Assembly: GCA_012934845.2 (NCBI GenBank)
Contig: WNNJ02002999.1
Span: 140,982-204,981 of the forward strand
Origin: Pomphorhynchus laevis
Taxonomy: Eukaryota; Acanthocephala; Palaeacanthocephala; Echinorhynchida; Pomphorhynchidae
DNA: 64,000 nt
Direction: 5' to 3'
Shown here: one piece after another, positions 1-10,865 of the stretch
Position numbering within the stretch: the first letter of the stretch is position 1
Layout: each line of letters begins with the position of its first letter
Notes under the pieces: model-generated
Seen by the model: the letters and a program-made list of their open reading frames with translations, nothing else
What the model was told of the DNA's origin: nothing
Database searches by the model: none
Made by a program: the position numbers and the translations under genes

Positions 1-2827
1 TTACATGTCCATACCATCGCAGCCTTGATTCTCTCAGTTTGTCTGCTATGGGTGCTACGCCAAATCGCTTGCGGATGTCTTCGTTACGGACATGATCTAG
101 GCGAGTCTTTCCTGCGATCCACCTTAGCATTTTGGTTTCCATGCATCCAAGCTTACGTTCTGCTTCTGCTGTCATTGCCCAGCACTCAGCACCGTACATT
201 GCTACAGGCCGTATTACGCTTCTGTAGAACTTCGATTTGAGTTTGTCTGGCATGCGTTTGTCGCACAAAACTCCAGTGGCTGCTCTCCATTTTGTCCAGC
301 TTGCGTTGATGCGAGTGGTGACGTCTTTTGCCACTCCTCCTGTGCTGGAGATGACTGATCCCAGATATTTGAACGCAGTTGTCTTTGGCAGAAGCACGCC
401 ATTAACTGATATGCTTACATCTTCGTTCTGGTTCGTCGTCATGTACTCTGTTTTGGCTGTGTTCAGTTTCAACCCAAACTGTGCCAGGCGATCGTGCCAT
501 TGCTGAACTTGTTGCTCGAGGTCATGTTTGTCTTTAGATACCAGCATAACATCGTCGGCATACAGGATGGTCCATGGTGCTTGTCTTATAAGGTCTTTCG
601 TAATCACGTCCATAACTATGATGAATAGTAATGGGGAGAGTGCAGATCCTTGGTGCACACCGACTGAGATTGGAAATTCTCTGGATTTTCCCGCTGCTGT
701 TAGCACATTGCTCGTCGTTCCTTTGTACAACATCTTCACCCATTCGATCAATTCCTCCGGTACTTTTCTGCGTCTCAAAGCGTACCATATAAGCTTATGA
801 GGTACTCTGTCGAACGCTTTCTCAAGGTCCAGAAAAGCTACATGGAGGGGCTGCTTCTTCTCTCTGTGCTTTTCAAGGAGTAGTCTGGCTGAGTGTATTG
901 CATCGATGGCTCCACAGTTGCGCACAAAGCCTGCCTGGTTGACACTTAGTTTGACGGAGTCACGGATTCTCTTGTCGAGCACTCTCTCGAAGATTTTCAT
1001 GGTGTGACTGAGAAGACGAATTGGGCGGTAGTTTTCACAATCTGCTGGGCTTCCTTTCTGCTTCCAGATTGGGATAGTTATGCTTCGACTCCAGTCTTCT
1101 GGCACCTCTTTTGCGTCAACAATCTTCTGGAGAAAATTAGTTAGCCATGGTGTCCACTCATCCGGATTGATTCTCCAGAAGTCCACCGCTAAATCATCGG
1201 GTCCGTTGGCTTTACCCGGCTTCATCTTCATCATTGCCTCTCTGACCTCTGCACCATTGAGTGGATCGACTTGTGTGTGATTTGGAGTCCCCTCTGGTAT
1301 TGGTGGATGTTCAAACTCTTCTGTAAAGATGGCTTTAAAATATCTTCTCCATCTCTCCAGCACGTCTTGTGGGTGTATAATGAGTTTTCCCTGCTCATTG
1401 CTGATACCATGGAACTTCTCGATGTCTGCTGCCTTCTTCCGTCTTGAACGGGCTAGTCGGTACACGCCTTTTTCTCCTTCTCGAGTGTCGAGCTTTTGGT
1501 AGAGGTTATCTAGGTGGTTACTCCTAGCAATAGCCACTTGTTTCCTTGCTTTCTTTTTCGCTCGGTGATATTCATCTTTGTTCTCCTGTGTTTGTGCTAT
1601 CCGGAGAGCCTTGTATGAATTTTTCTTTGCCTTCACTGCGTCTTTGACCTCTTCTGTCCAAAACCAAGTTTCTTTGTCGATGTATTTTTGACATGGCTTG
1701 GTGGATCCGAGTATGTGCTTTGCAGCTAGGTGGATCGTGCAGCGCAACGCGGTCCAGGTGTCCTGTACTCCATGTATGCTAGGTAGTCTTATCCGGGCCA
1801 GCTTTGCCTTTGTTCCAACTGTGTCTTCTTCCCTCAGTTTCCACCACTTGATTCGGCTCGTCTTTGTTTGTTCTGGCCTCGGTTTACGGGGGACTTCAAT
1901 TTTCAGGTCACATATCAGTGGCTTATGTTGAGTCGCTGTGGTCTCTGATGGAATGACCTTTGTGTCTAGCACCGTCTTCTTGTGTTTTCGCCTCACCAGG
2001 ACAAAATCAATTTGCGACTTCCTGATTTGTGAGCCCGTTCCATGGTAATATGTGTACAGGTGGCTCGGCCTTTTTGTGAAGTTGGTGTTGGTGATGGTGA
2101 GGTTGTGCGTAGTTGCAAACTCCAGTAGTTGTTCCCCTTCTGCGTTCTTCTCACCTATGCCATATCCACCGTGACATTCACTCTCATCCGTCTGTCCAAC
2201 ATGGGCATTCATATCACCGGCTATGATCACATAGTCTTCTTCGGGGACTTCTGCCATCTTTTCATCTAGCATTTCCCAGAAGTCCAGCTTCTCTTTATCT
2301 GTGCATCCTGTTTGAGGAGCGTACACAGAGAAGTAGTGTACGGTCGTTTCGCATAATGCCAGCTTAATCTTCATCAACCTCCCAGTGTATCGCGTCACTT
2401 CGCACACTTGGTCTCTGAGTCTCTCTGCTACGACAATGGCTACTCCGTTTCGTGCTGTCTCAGTTCCCATATAATACAGTTTGTATCCGTCTCCAATTTC
2501 CTTGGCTTTTCCGCCCTTCCATTTAGTCTCTTGTATTGCAAGAATGTCGATCTTTCTCCTCTTTAGGTCAGCTGCAATTTCTCGAGATTTACCCGTCAGT
2601 GTTCCTACGTTGAGCGTTGCAACTCGTACGTATGATTGGGCCAGATCACTTGCGTCTCGGCGTCGTCCTTCCGTCGTGAACCCTCGCTTATTTGCCGAAC
2701 AGACCGGGTCTTGTCTGATCGCACATCCTCGTGAATTTTTCGAACAGGCCGGATGGCACCTCCTGAACGCGTCGTCTACAGAGGACGCCTTAGTATTGGC
2801 GGGGTCATTTTGATTAAACTTTATCAT
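1..2827 (-). CDS. RTE ORF: AP endonuclease plus reverse transcriptase, partial
   Basis: Codon-by-codon reading of the minus strand from ATG 2827 to base 1 gives 942 codons with no stop. Residues about 66-305 are an APE-type endonuclease: LNVGTLTG, then IQETKW with Glu100, AGDMNAHVG near 204, QIDFVLV near 272 and a late His in TATQHKPL. The RT follows: ENYRPIRLLSHTMK, NQAGFVRNCGAID, FLDLEKAFDRVP near 669, GVHQGSALSPLLF, and the catalytic YADD near 757. KFYRSVIRPVAMYGAE and LRWYGHV mark the C-terminal part. Only some tens of residues seem to be missing beyond the edge. Start choice: first ATG, about 67 codons before the endonuclease. Function would be target-primed reverse transcription of its own RNA. 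Confidence 0.92.
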   Translation of the reverse strand, partial: MIKFNQNDPANTKASSVDDAFRRCHPACSKNSRGCAIRQDPVCSANKRGFTTEGRRRDASDLAQSYVRVATLNVGTLTGKSREIAADLKRRKIDILAIQETKWKGGKAKEIGDGYKLYYMGTETARNGVAIVVAERLRDQVCEVTRYTGRLMKIKLALCETTVHYFSVYAPQTGCTDKEKLDFWEMLDEKMAEVPEEDYVIIAGDMNAHVGQTDESECHGGYGIGEKNAEGEQLLEFATTHNLTITNTNFTKRPSHLYTYYHGTGSQIRKSQIDFVLVRRKHKKTVLDTKVIPSETTATQHKPLICDLKIEVPRKPRPEQTKTSRIKWWKLREEDTVGTKAKLARIRLPSIHGVQDTWTALRCTIHLAAKHILGSTKPCQKYIDKETWFWTEEVKDAVKAKKNSYKALRIAQTQENKDEYHRAKKKARKQVAIARSNHLDNLYQKLDTREGEKGVYRLARSRRKKAADIEKFHGISNEQGKLIIHPQDVLERWRRYFKAIFTEEFEHPPIPEGTPNHTQVDPLNGAEVREAMMKMKPGKANGPDDLAVDFWRINPDEWTPWLTNFLQKIVDAKEVPEDWSRSITIPIWKQKGSPADCENYRPIRLLSHTMKIFERVLDKRIRDSVKLSVNQAGFVRNCGAIDAIHSARLLLEKHREKKQPLHVAFLDLEKAFDRVPHKLIWYALRRRKVPEELIEWVKMLYKGTTSNVLTAAGKSREFPISVGVHQGSALSPLLFIIVMDVITKDLIRQAPWTILYADDVMLVSKDKHDLEQQVQQWHDRLAQFGLKLNTAKTEYMTTNQNEDVSISVNGVLLPKTTAFKYLGSVISSTGGVAKDVTTRINASWTKWRAATGVLCDKRMPDKLKSKFYRSVIRPVAMYGAECWAMTAEAERKLGCMETKMLRWIAGKTRLDHVRNEDIRKRFGVAPIADKLRESRLRWYGHV

Positions 2828-2988
2828 GGTTTGATGGTTGCGACAATTGTTTTCCCGACCGGCTGCCGCATGCCTGTCGTCGGTAAGGTCCGCGTTTGGT
2901 TCACGCTCACAGAGAGTAAGCGTTATCCAGTGGCACCACGAGGAGGAACGGACCGCACCACCACCCTCAAGTCTGAAGTAGCTTTTTA
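1..2988 (-). mobile_element. RTE-clade LINE, runs off left edge
   Basis: Non-LTR retrotransposon on the minus strand. Its 5' end is placed near 2988, where GC-rich sequence gives way abruptly to AT-rich host DNA. About 160 bp of 5' leader precede the first methionine and are also open in frame. The 3' end lies outside the window. The endonuclease-RT layout and the RLRWYGHV motif near the C-terminus are typical of the RTE clade, which usually has one long ORF. Base composition is much richer in GC than its surroundings. No break was found in the part present, so it looks young. Clade assignment is by motif only. Confidence 0.9.
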
Positions 2989-3884
2989 AATTTATTCGTT
3001 AATATCATTAATAACAGCATGTAATGACACATTCTTATAAATCCCTTTTTCACTTTTTATAAAAAGATCAAAATTATTAAATATAAAATTGTAATTCTAA
3101 ATATCTTTTAAAGTTGTTATTTATTGAGTCTACGGTATTAAATAATCAATTAATTACCAATCTACAGCAATACTTTGTTTTTGAAATGTTCCAAATGTTT
3201 AGTATTATTCGTTTTTAGAAATTTATTTTCTCGGTGCTAAAAAATACGCTAACCTTTAAGTTAATTTAACCGAGAATTTTGAAAATGATAAATTCATTAT
3301 TAACTGAAGCAATTTTAATAAAATAAAAGTTCGACTTTTCTTCTACAAATCTAATAACATTTGTTTGAGATGTTGAATGGCTTATTTCTACGTATCTCTA
3401 TAATAGAGAGACATTTTATCAGAACGTTTGATCAAGGTATAATTTAACATTAAGTATAGCGAACTTACCACCATCTTTGCCGTATTTGACCAATTTTATC
3501 TAAATCAGTACTCCACGAACTATATCCACTCTATACATGTTATTTTTATTTACATAAACCAATTCCCTACTAATTAATTTATTTACTGGCAAAGTTTGTG
3601 GATATAACCAAGCACATTTGCTGATCTTATCGTATTCGGTATGCCTGAGATTATTTGAATTCCGTTAGTTGAGTGTAAAAAACATAACATACAAATAATA
3701 ACTAATAGGATGATCCACGCGGTTCACAAGTTATTAGTTTTTAAATATGTTTGCTATCGTCCAAAGCACGTGATGCCGGCCACTCACGCTTTAACTTTTC
3801 TTGAATAACAGTCTTTGTACCTAAGTACCTTGTACGTAAACTCTGTAATTCAAAACTCAATTACACAGACTGTATATAAGTCTG
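2989..3884. other. AT-rich spacer
   Basis: No reading frame with recognisable homology and no convincing RNA gene. Only poly-A/T runs are seen between the RTE 5' end and the first L2 fragment. Confidence 0.6.
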
Positions 3885-4017
3885 CGTTTGAGTCTATCAC
3901 AGCTCTCTCAGACGTTATACCCGCTTGCTCACTCCGTCTCTCCGTGATACCTATCTTGTTCCGCCTGTCTCATCTCCACCTACTACGTACCAAATACAAC
4001 TCTTTTTGACAGCAAAA
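3885..4017 (+). mobile_element. L2-like LINE fragment (EN-RT linker)
   Basis: About 130 bp matching the segment between endonuclease and RT of the L2-like elements at 5890-6030, 8140-8270 and 12890-13025. One frame reads the FRDSYL and LLRTK motifs seen in the other copies. It is truncated on both sides and diverged. Confidence 0.75.
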
Positions 4018-4247
4018 ATTCAAAAGAAAATTTGAATTTTTAACAAATTAAAATTATCTTTATATATTCAGGGTTTCTTAAAAAGCACATCTATAAGTTC
4101 ATACTCAATTTTTATTTAGAAAATTTTAATTAAAACTTGTCAAAAATTTATATTAGTATCGAAAATACTTTCAATCGAGATAATTCGTATATTTTTAAAT
4201 TAGGCAAACTAATGTTTTAATATTTTTAAATCAGGCAAACTAATAAA

Positions 4248-4745
4248 ATGATAGGGGTTATTAGGCGCACATTCTTAGCACTTGATCCGGTTGCTCTTCG
4301 GCCTCTAATTTTGGCTCACGTTCTGAGCCGGCTATTGTATGCGGCCCCTTGTGCATACCCATGCACAGTTAAGGAACACTTGATCTCTGAGATAGTGCTT
4401 CGTCGTGCAACAAAGTTGGCGCCGATCTTGGCGCAAATGCCCTATGAGTGTCGTTTGCAATGTCTTCGGCTTGAGACCGTTTCTTGGACCCGTCAGTATA
4501 TCGATATGAATATGGTGAGGCGAGTTCTTCGTTCTTCGAATCATCCTCTTCGGATGTGTTTACAACGGCGATAGTCGGCATTCCTTCGCGGACACAGTTT
4601 GACTTTGAGCCGGAATTTAGTGAAAAAGTTCCGGTATATACAATTTCAACGAAGAATAGTTGGACGTTGGAACAAACTGGATGGAAGGACTGTTTGCAGC
4701 AGTGGTGCCTCAGCATTCAAGTCCGGATTACGGATTGATCCTGTT
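4248..4745 (+). pseudogene. 3' end of a CR1-like LINE ORF2
   Basis: The frame from 4248 contains LSRLLYAAPCAYPCTV and IPYEAR-like MPYECRLQCL, which match the post-RT region of the CR1-like element at 29700-29900 (LIRPILEYVSPVVFPCTR, YIPYEARIKSL). A different frame from about 4599 carries YIQFQRRIVGRWNKLDG, corresponding to the RxVNxWNxLP block at the end of such ORFs. The remnant is therefore frameshifted and strongly 5' truncated. It lies directly upstream of an L2-A copy with which it shares an accidental open frame. Confidence 0.7.
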
Positions 4746-4755
4746 ATACGCAAGG

Positions 4756-7700
4756 AAGTGTTCCTCTATCGCTCAAATCTCTTCAACCCGCATCAAAAAA
4801 CGCCGTCGCGAGGAAAACGGCGAAACATCACTCTCCATCCGAAACATAGACGGAAATTTTCAAGTTGTCAACACCCGTCCAAAAATTCAATGGCGCCCCA
4901 TCTCTCCTATGTGTCTTCTCCACTAGACTCTTTCGCCACAACACACGGTTTCCGCCTCGGTCTCCTCAACACTAGATCTATTCTCAATAAATCCGATCTT
5001 ATCCTCAACCTATTCACTAAGCAATCCATCGATCTCTTCTGCCTCACTGAATCCTGGCACTCAGATTCCGACGACCTTTCCATTCGCCGTCTGCTCTCTA
5101 CCGGTTGCTCCCTAGTCGAATCCGCTCGCCCCCTCAGCTCATGCCCTTCTAAATTCTCTAATCATGGCGGCATCGTCGCATTAGCGCGTCACCCTGCGTC
5201 TCTTCGCAAAATCAATCCCCCTTTCAGTCCTTGCTTTTTTGAATTGCTCACTTGTCGTTATTCTAACCCGATCACTCTAGATCTCGCCATTGTATACCGT
5301 CCTGGTTCATCAGCTCCTACTGCCTTATTTTTTACCGAACTCGCTGACCTCCTTTCTCATTGTTCTTTGTCCTCAATCCCTTCACTCGTTCTAGGCGACT
5401 TCAATATCCGCCTAGACCGCCCCTCTTCCACGGATTCCATCCGGTTCATCAACATTCTATCCAACTACAATTACAAACTAATCTCCACTGCCCCCACACA
5501 TATACTTGGTGGGGCACTCGACATCATCGCTGTCCCCGATCATTTTGCTGACCACACCTCACTGTCCATCTCTGATCCTGGTCTATCCGATGACTTTCAT
5601 ATCACCCTTGATCTCATTCACAACCACACCCCTCCTCACACACCTACAATCCTACGTCGCCCTTGGAGAAATCTTGACCTATCCCTTCTCCGCTCTGCCT
5701 TACTCAAATCGTCTCTATCATTACCCACAATAACATATTCATCTCCTCACGATCTCGCCTTTCTTTTCGACTCTGAGCTCACATCCACTCTCGATATTCT
5801 CTTGCCCTTCAAGTATCACCCACACCGTCGCTAGCACCGTGCCCCATGGTTTGACATCCAATGCTTACTATCAAAGCGTCGACTCCGCCATGCTTTTCGA
5901 GTATTTCACCGCTCTCTCAGACGTGATTTCCGCTCGATCACTCCGTCTTTCCGTGATTCCTATCTTGCTCTTCGCCGGTCTCATCTCAACCTACTACGTA
6001 CCAAATGCAACTCCTTCTGGCAGCATAAAATCATCACTTCATTCAACTCTAAGACTCTCTGGCATACTTTTAACTCAATCCTTGCTCACTCCTCTTAGCC
6101 GTGCAACATCAATGCCAATGATTATTCGTCATTTCTCCAGACTAAAGTATCCACGTTGCTCTCTCACACCCCGGTCTCCATCCTATCCCACTCTGCCCAG
6201 TCTAATCTCATCCTCCCAGAACTCTTTCATCTTCTCCCTGTCTTACCTACAAAAGTATCATCTGTCCTCATGTCCTTGCCCAACAAAACTTCACCTGCCG
6301 ATCCCCTGCCTACTCGCATATTAAAATCTATATGCTCATCGATATCCCCATTTCTCACAACCTTGTTTAACTCGTCCATCCGCAGTCGTATCTTCTCTTC
6401 ACACTGGAAATACTCAATCCTTCGTCCCCTCCTTAAGAAACAATGGCTCGACCCCTCCCTTCTTTCTAGCTATCGCCCCATTTCACTACTCCCTACTCTT
6501 TCTAAGCTCTTAGAACGCCTCATCTTAATACAAATCAACGCTTATCTCCCCCTAATCCAATCTGTACCCTCCATTCCAATCCGCTTTCCGCTCTAATCAC
6601 TCCACAAAAATCGCATGCATAAAAGTGTACAACGACTTACTCATTTCTCGAGACAAGGCTCTATATAGTGTTCTCATCTCCCTCGACCTCTCCTCCGCAT
6701 TCGACATTGTCAACCACTCCGTCCTCCTTTCTCGCCTTCGTTATGATTACAGCTTTTATTCCTCCTCCGTAACATGGTTCGCCTCATATCTATCCGACTG
6801 TTTCTTTCGCGTCTGTTCTAATTCATCATCCTCCCCTCCCAACCCTATTTTTTGCGGGGTCCCACAAGGTTCAGTCCTAGGTGCCCTGCTTTTCTCTCTT
6901 CTGCTTGGCGATCTCTCTCCGTTTATCAAATCTTTCTCCTTTTACTTCATGCAATACGCCGATGACATCCTAATCTATGCTCATGCACCCGCACATCGCA
7001 TACACGATATCGGCATTTCTGCCTCCAACTGTCTTTCTTCTATCTACAAACGTCCCTTTTAATCTCCATCTCGTTCTAAACCCCGAAAAGTCCAAAATAA
7101 TGTGGATCTCTCCCGTAAACCAAACATATCTCCTCCAACTGTATATTTTGCCTCGTCGATCATCCCCATAGTCCACAATCTCACTTTCTTAGGCTTCCAT
7201 TTCGATGATCACCTTTCCCTTAAACCCTTCGTCCGTGACAAGGTCCGCTCGTCTTACTTAATTCTCCGTGACATTCACCGCATCCGCCCCCTATCGACTT
7301 CCGTTCTTGTATGTATCTTCTTTCATCGCTTCTCTTCCCTAAAATCGATTACTCTCTAAGCCTTTTCGCAAATTCTCAAAAATCCATCATTCTTCTCCTA
7401 CAACGAATAATCAACTCCGCCGTTCGAATGCTCTTTCGTCTTAGTCGCTTCGACCACACATCCACATATCTTGCTCAACTCTCCTGACCCACCATCCACA
7501 TCCGCATCAAACTCCGCCTTTTTCTCGTTACTTTTCGTTTCATCGCCGTCGGCTCCCCATCGTTCATCAACCTTCCTTTCTTTGACTATACTCGCCCCGC
7601 CTCGCTATCGTATCGTTACTGTTATACCCTCTTACTCCACGTTCCTAATTACTCCAACAACTACGATCTCCGATCCTTGCTCGTCGCCGCCTCACTCGCC

Positions 7701-7862
7701 TGGAATCAACTCCCTCTCGACGTCCGCCGCGCCCCCTCCTTTGTCACATTATAACACCTCCTCCGTTCACATCCTTCTCGACACCTGATTCACAGTCTTG
7801 TTTTGTTGTGGTCATGTAAGCGTGCGCTGGCACGCATTTGCCACATTAAAATGAATCCTTTT
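4756..7862 (+). mobile_element. L2-like LINE, subfamily L2-A, copy 1
   Basis: The element begins inside the C-terminus of ORF1 (RIKKRRREENGE, 4770-4926), which overlaps the ORF2 ATG at 4890. ORF2 is open for the whole endonuclease (LNTRSILNK, CLTESWHS, IVYRPGSS, LGDFNIRLDR, SDDFHITL) until a TAG near 5832, where a related copy has TTG. RT blocks follow in several frames: YRPISLLPTLSKLLERL, SLDLSSAFDIVNHS, GVPQGSVLG, MQYADDILIYAHAP. The 3' UTR carries a GCGTGC/GCACGC hairpin at 7820-7835. Broken by several stops and frameshifts, so not active. The L2 assignment rests on LDLSSAFDxVxHS, MQYADD and the LAWNQLPLDVR tail. Confidence 0.85.
4890..5834 (+). pseudogene. L2-A ORF2, endonuclease part
   Basis: Apurinic-type endonuclease domain of the LINE, about 310 codons from ATG 4890. 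Motifs in order: GLLNTRSILNKSDLI, LFCLTESWH (catalytic Glu), LAIVYRPGS, LVLGDFNIRLD (catalytic Asp), HILGGALDIIAV, DPGLSDDFHITLDL. In the last motif the usual His of SDH is Asp, so the catalytic His is missing. The frame ends at an in-frame TAG near 5832 and the RT continues downstream in other frames. Confidence 0.8.
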
Positions 7863-7979
7863 TTTCTATAGATGTGAACAGTTTTTATGATTTTGTTGAT
7901 TTTTATTTCATGTGAACCGGCTATTTAAGTCACTGCTTGTAATCCGTTGAAACAATAATAATGTTTTAATAGTTTATAT

Positions 7980-8102
7980 TTTATTAAAAAAACGTTTATA
8001 TCATAAGCAAGATATTAAAGCGAATTGTGCGTTGTAGAATAATATCCCATTTAAACACGTATAACCTTATAAGTTCAGCACAACATGGTTTCTTAAAATG
8101 TC
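7980..8102 (+). mobile_element. CR1-type RT scrap
   Basis: A frame here reads SHLNTYNLISSAQHGFLK, the RT block that precedes the palm domain in CR1-like elements; the copy at 28985-29025 reads INAQHGFRPRR. It is about 120 bp long, cut at both ends, and fused to an L2-like fragment at about 8103. Confidence 0.6.
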
Positions 8103-8700
8103 GACCCTCACAGTGTCGACTCCGTCATGCTTTTCGAGTCTATCACCGCTCTCGCAGACGTGATATCCGCTCACTCACTCCGTCTTTCCGTGATTCCTAT
8201 CTTGCTCTTCGCCAGTATCATCTCAACCTACTACGTACCAAATGCAACTCTTTCTGGCAGCATAAAATCAACACTTCTTAAACTCTAAACCTCTGGTGAC
8301 ATACTTTCAACTCAATCCTTGCTCGCTCCTCTTCGCCGTGCAACATCAATACCATGATTATTCGTACTTTCTTCAAACCAAAGTATCCACGTTGCTCTCC
8401 CTCACACCCAGTCCTCATCCCACTTTTCCACGCCTCGCCTCTTCCTCCCAGAACTCGTACATCTTCCTGTATCACCTTCGAAGTCTCGTCTGTCTTCATG
8501 TCCTTGCCCAACAAAACCTCACATGCCGTTCCACTGCCTACCCCCATACTTAAATTCATGCTCATCGATATCCCCTTTCCTCAGCACCTTGTTTAACTCA
8601 TCCATCACCAGTCGTATCTTTCTTTTACACTGGAAATACGCCATCTTTCGTCCCCTCTTTAAGAAACAATCGATCGACCCCTCAAATCCTTATGGGTTTA
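8103..8700 (+). mobile_element. L2-like LINE fragment
   Basis: Matches the EN-RT linker and the beginning of RT in L2-A and L2-B: RRDIRSLTPSFRDSYLALR, LLRTKCNSFWQHK, SLPNKTS and the HWKYA block before PLxKKQ. It ends before the catalytic RT motifs. The next element lies in the opposite direction, so the two copies sit almost tail to tail. Confidence 0.75.
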
Positions 8701-8714
8701 AACATTCTTAAAAA

Positions 8715-10865
8715 TACAAATTTATTTAACGTGGCAAATGCGTGTCAGATGCACGCTTACAAGTCCACTAACACAAAATGAAAAAGTCAAGCAGATAAAA
8801 TGTTAAAATGGTATTTGATTTGCCGTTTGAAGCACGGCAGGGAAGTTGATTGTCGTATATGAATGAGCAGATGATTTCACAATAGAGGAGCAACCACCAG
8901 GATGGAGCGGAGTGTAAAAGAGGTAGAGTAGTTTGGGGCATGTAAAAGAAGGAAATTACAGGAACGCAAGGAACAGTAAACAGGACGAGAATAATCAAGA
9001 AAAGGAAGGTTGAGAAATGAAGGGGTATGAAAAGTTATAAGGCGGAAAACAACGAGAAAAATACGAATTTAAACACGACAATAAATTGTAGGCAAATCGA
9101 GAGAAGCAAGATGGTGATATGTACAAAAAAACGACGAAGACGGAGGAGAACTCGGACGTTTGCGTTGATGATGCGTTGTAAAGGAAGAAGAGTGTATTTA
9201 GGTGAGTTGGAAAATATTCTCAGGCAGTAATCAAGTCTTGAGAAAATGTGAGAAGATATGAGAATCATACATGAAGAAAAATCGATCAATCTACGAACTT
9301 GACGGAGGTTGCGGAGTATAAAGGTAGATAAGCGTACTTTATCTCTAACGAAAGACTTTAGTGAAAGTCGGTTGTCGAAATGGAAGCTTAGGAAAACGAG
9401 ATTATCAACGATAGGAAGAATTGTAGAATTTAATGATACGGAGGGAGGTTCTAAGCTGGGACGTCGAGGGAGGATCCACATTATTTTGGATATGTTAGGA
9501 TTCAGAGTAAGACGAAGCGAAGAAATATGATTAGAAATTGAGACAAGACAGTCGGAAGCAGAAACACTAAGATCGTGAATACGATAAATTGGTGCATGAG
9601 CATAGATGAGAATGTCATCAGCATATTGCATAACATAGAAGTTAAATGTATGAGAAATCGAAGACAAATCATTGAGAAGCAGAGAGAAAAGTATAGAGCC
9701 TAATACGGAGCCTTCTGGATGATTGAAGACGGGATGAATGAAGGATGGAAGAGATAAGAGTTAGAATAGACGCGAAATGTACGGTTTGATAGATATGAAG
9801 AAAACCATGATACATTGGGTAAAGAGAAGCCATAATAATGACGAAGGCGATGGAGAAGAATCGAGTGATCGACGATGTCAAAAGTAGACGATAGATCAAG
9901 AGAAACTATGATACTACATAAATTATGATCGCGCGATATGAGTAAGTCGTTATAAACTTTAAGACAGGCAATGTCAGTAGAGTAATTAGTGCGAAAAGCG
10001 GCTTGGAAGGGGGAAATAAGTTGGATGAAAAGATATATCTATTAACTTGCTTGAGAACGATACGTTCAAGGAGTTTAGAAAGGGTTAGGAGAAGTATGAT
10101 AGGACGGTACGAAGATTGTAGTAAGGAGTCGAGAGATTGCTTTTTGATGAGAAGACGAACAGTGGCACATTTCCAGATGGAAGGAAATGTGTGGCTACGG
10201 ATGGACGAGTTGAACAATGTGGTTATGAAGGGTGATGTAGATGATCAGATATTTTTAAGCAAGTGAGTGGGAATTGGGTCAGAAGGAGAGGTTTTATTAG
10301 GTAATTGACAGCAGAACCGAAGAACCTTCATCAGACGAAACGGGAAGAAGGATTTCCAGTGTGAAGGAAAGATACGACTGCGGATAGACGAGTTAAACAA
10401 GGTGGTAAGGAAATGAGATATAAATGAGCAAATGGATTTAATTATGGGGGTGTGCAGGGGATCAGCAGGTGAAGTTTTGTTGGGCAAGGACATTAGGATA
10501 GATAAGACTTCAGAAGGTGAGACAGGGAGAAAATGAAAGATTTCCGAGAGGATGAGGCGAGGCGAGTAGCAGCGAGATGGAATGGAGACGAGGTTGTGAG
10601 AGAGCAACGTGGATACATTGGTCTGAAGAAATGACGAATAATCATGCGGATTGATGTTGCAAGACGAAGAGGAGCGAGAAAGAATTGAGTAAAAAGTATG
10701 TCAGAGAGGCTTAGAGTTTAATGAAGTGTTGATTTTATGCTGCCAGAAAGAGTTGGATTTGGTACGTAGTATGTGGAGATGATACCGGCGAAGAGCAAGA
10801 TAGGAATCACGGAGAGACCGAGTGAGCGAACAGATATCACGTCTGAGAAAGCGGCGATAGACTTG
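8715..10865 (-). mobile_element. L2-B copy, minus strand, 5' truncated
   Basis: Reverse-oriented L2-B element. Its 3' end, with the terminal hairpin at 8740-8756, is near 8715. Going 5' on the minus strand it carries the 3' UTR, the post-RT region (LRNLRQVRRLIDFSSC, KYTLLPLQRIINA), MQYADDILIYAHAP near 9630, the SSAFDIVDHS region near 9870, SNKTSP-like linker motifs near 10500 and the FRDSYL block near 10800, where it stops. Frames are split among at least four segments, so ORF2 is broken. Confidence 0.8.
9035..9667 (-). pseudogene. L2-B ORF2, RT C-terminal part
   Basis: A 210-codon open stretch. It contains the RT active-site block FYVMQYADDILIYAHAP, the NPNISKIMWILP block and LDYCLRIFSNSPK before the thumb. 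The normal C-terminus (LAWNQLPLDVR type) is lost by a frame change after RLRRF. It belongs to the minus-strand L2-B copy. Confidence 0.75.

Noticed and set aside
25-2989. Plus-strand open frames across 25-2989
   Set aside because: They are shadows of the RTE frame, which is continuously open on the minus strand through the same interval and has clear endonuclease and RT motifs.
4599-4889. N-terminal extension joining the CR1-like remnant to the L2-A endonuclease in one frame
   Set aside because: The two halves belong to different elements; the open frame across the junction is accidental. The L2-A ORF2 start is at 4890, as in other copies.
9027-10266. Plus-strand Arg/Lys-rich ORFs at 9027, 9309 and 10003
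   Set aside because: Antisense readings of the minus-strand L2-B element.
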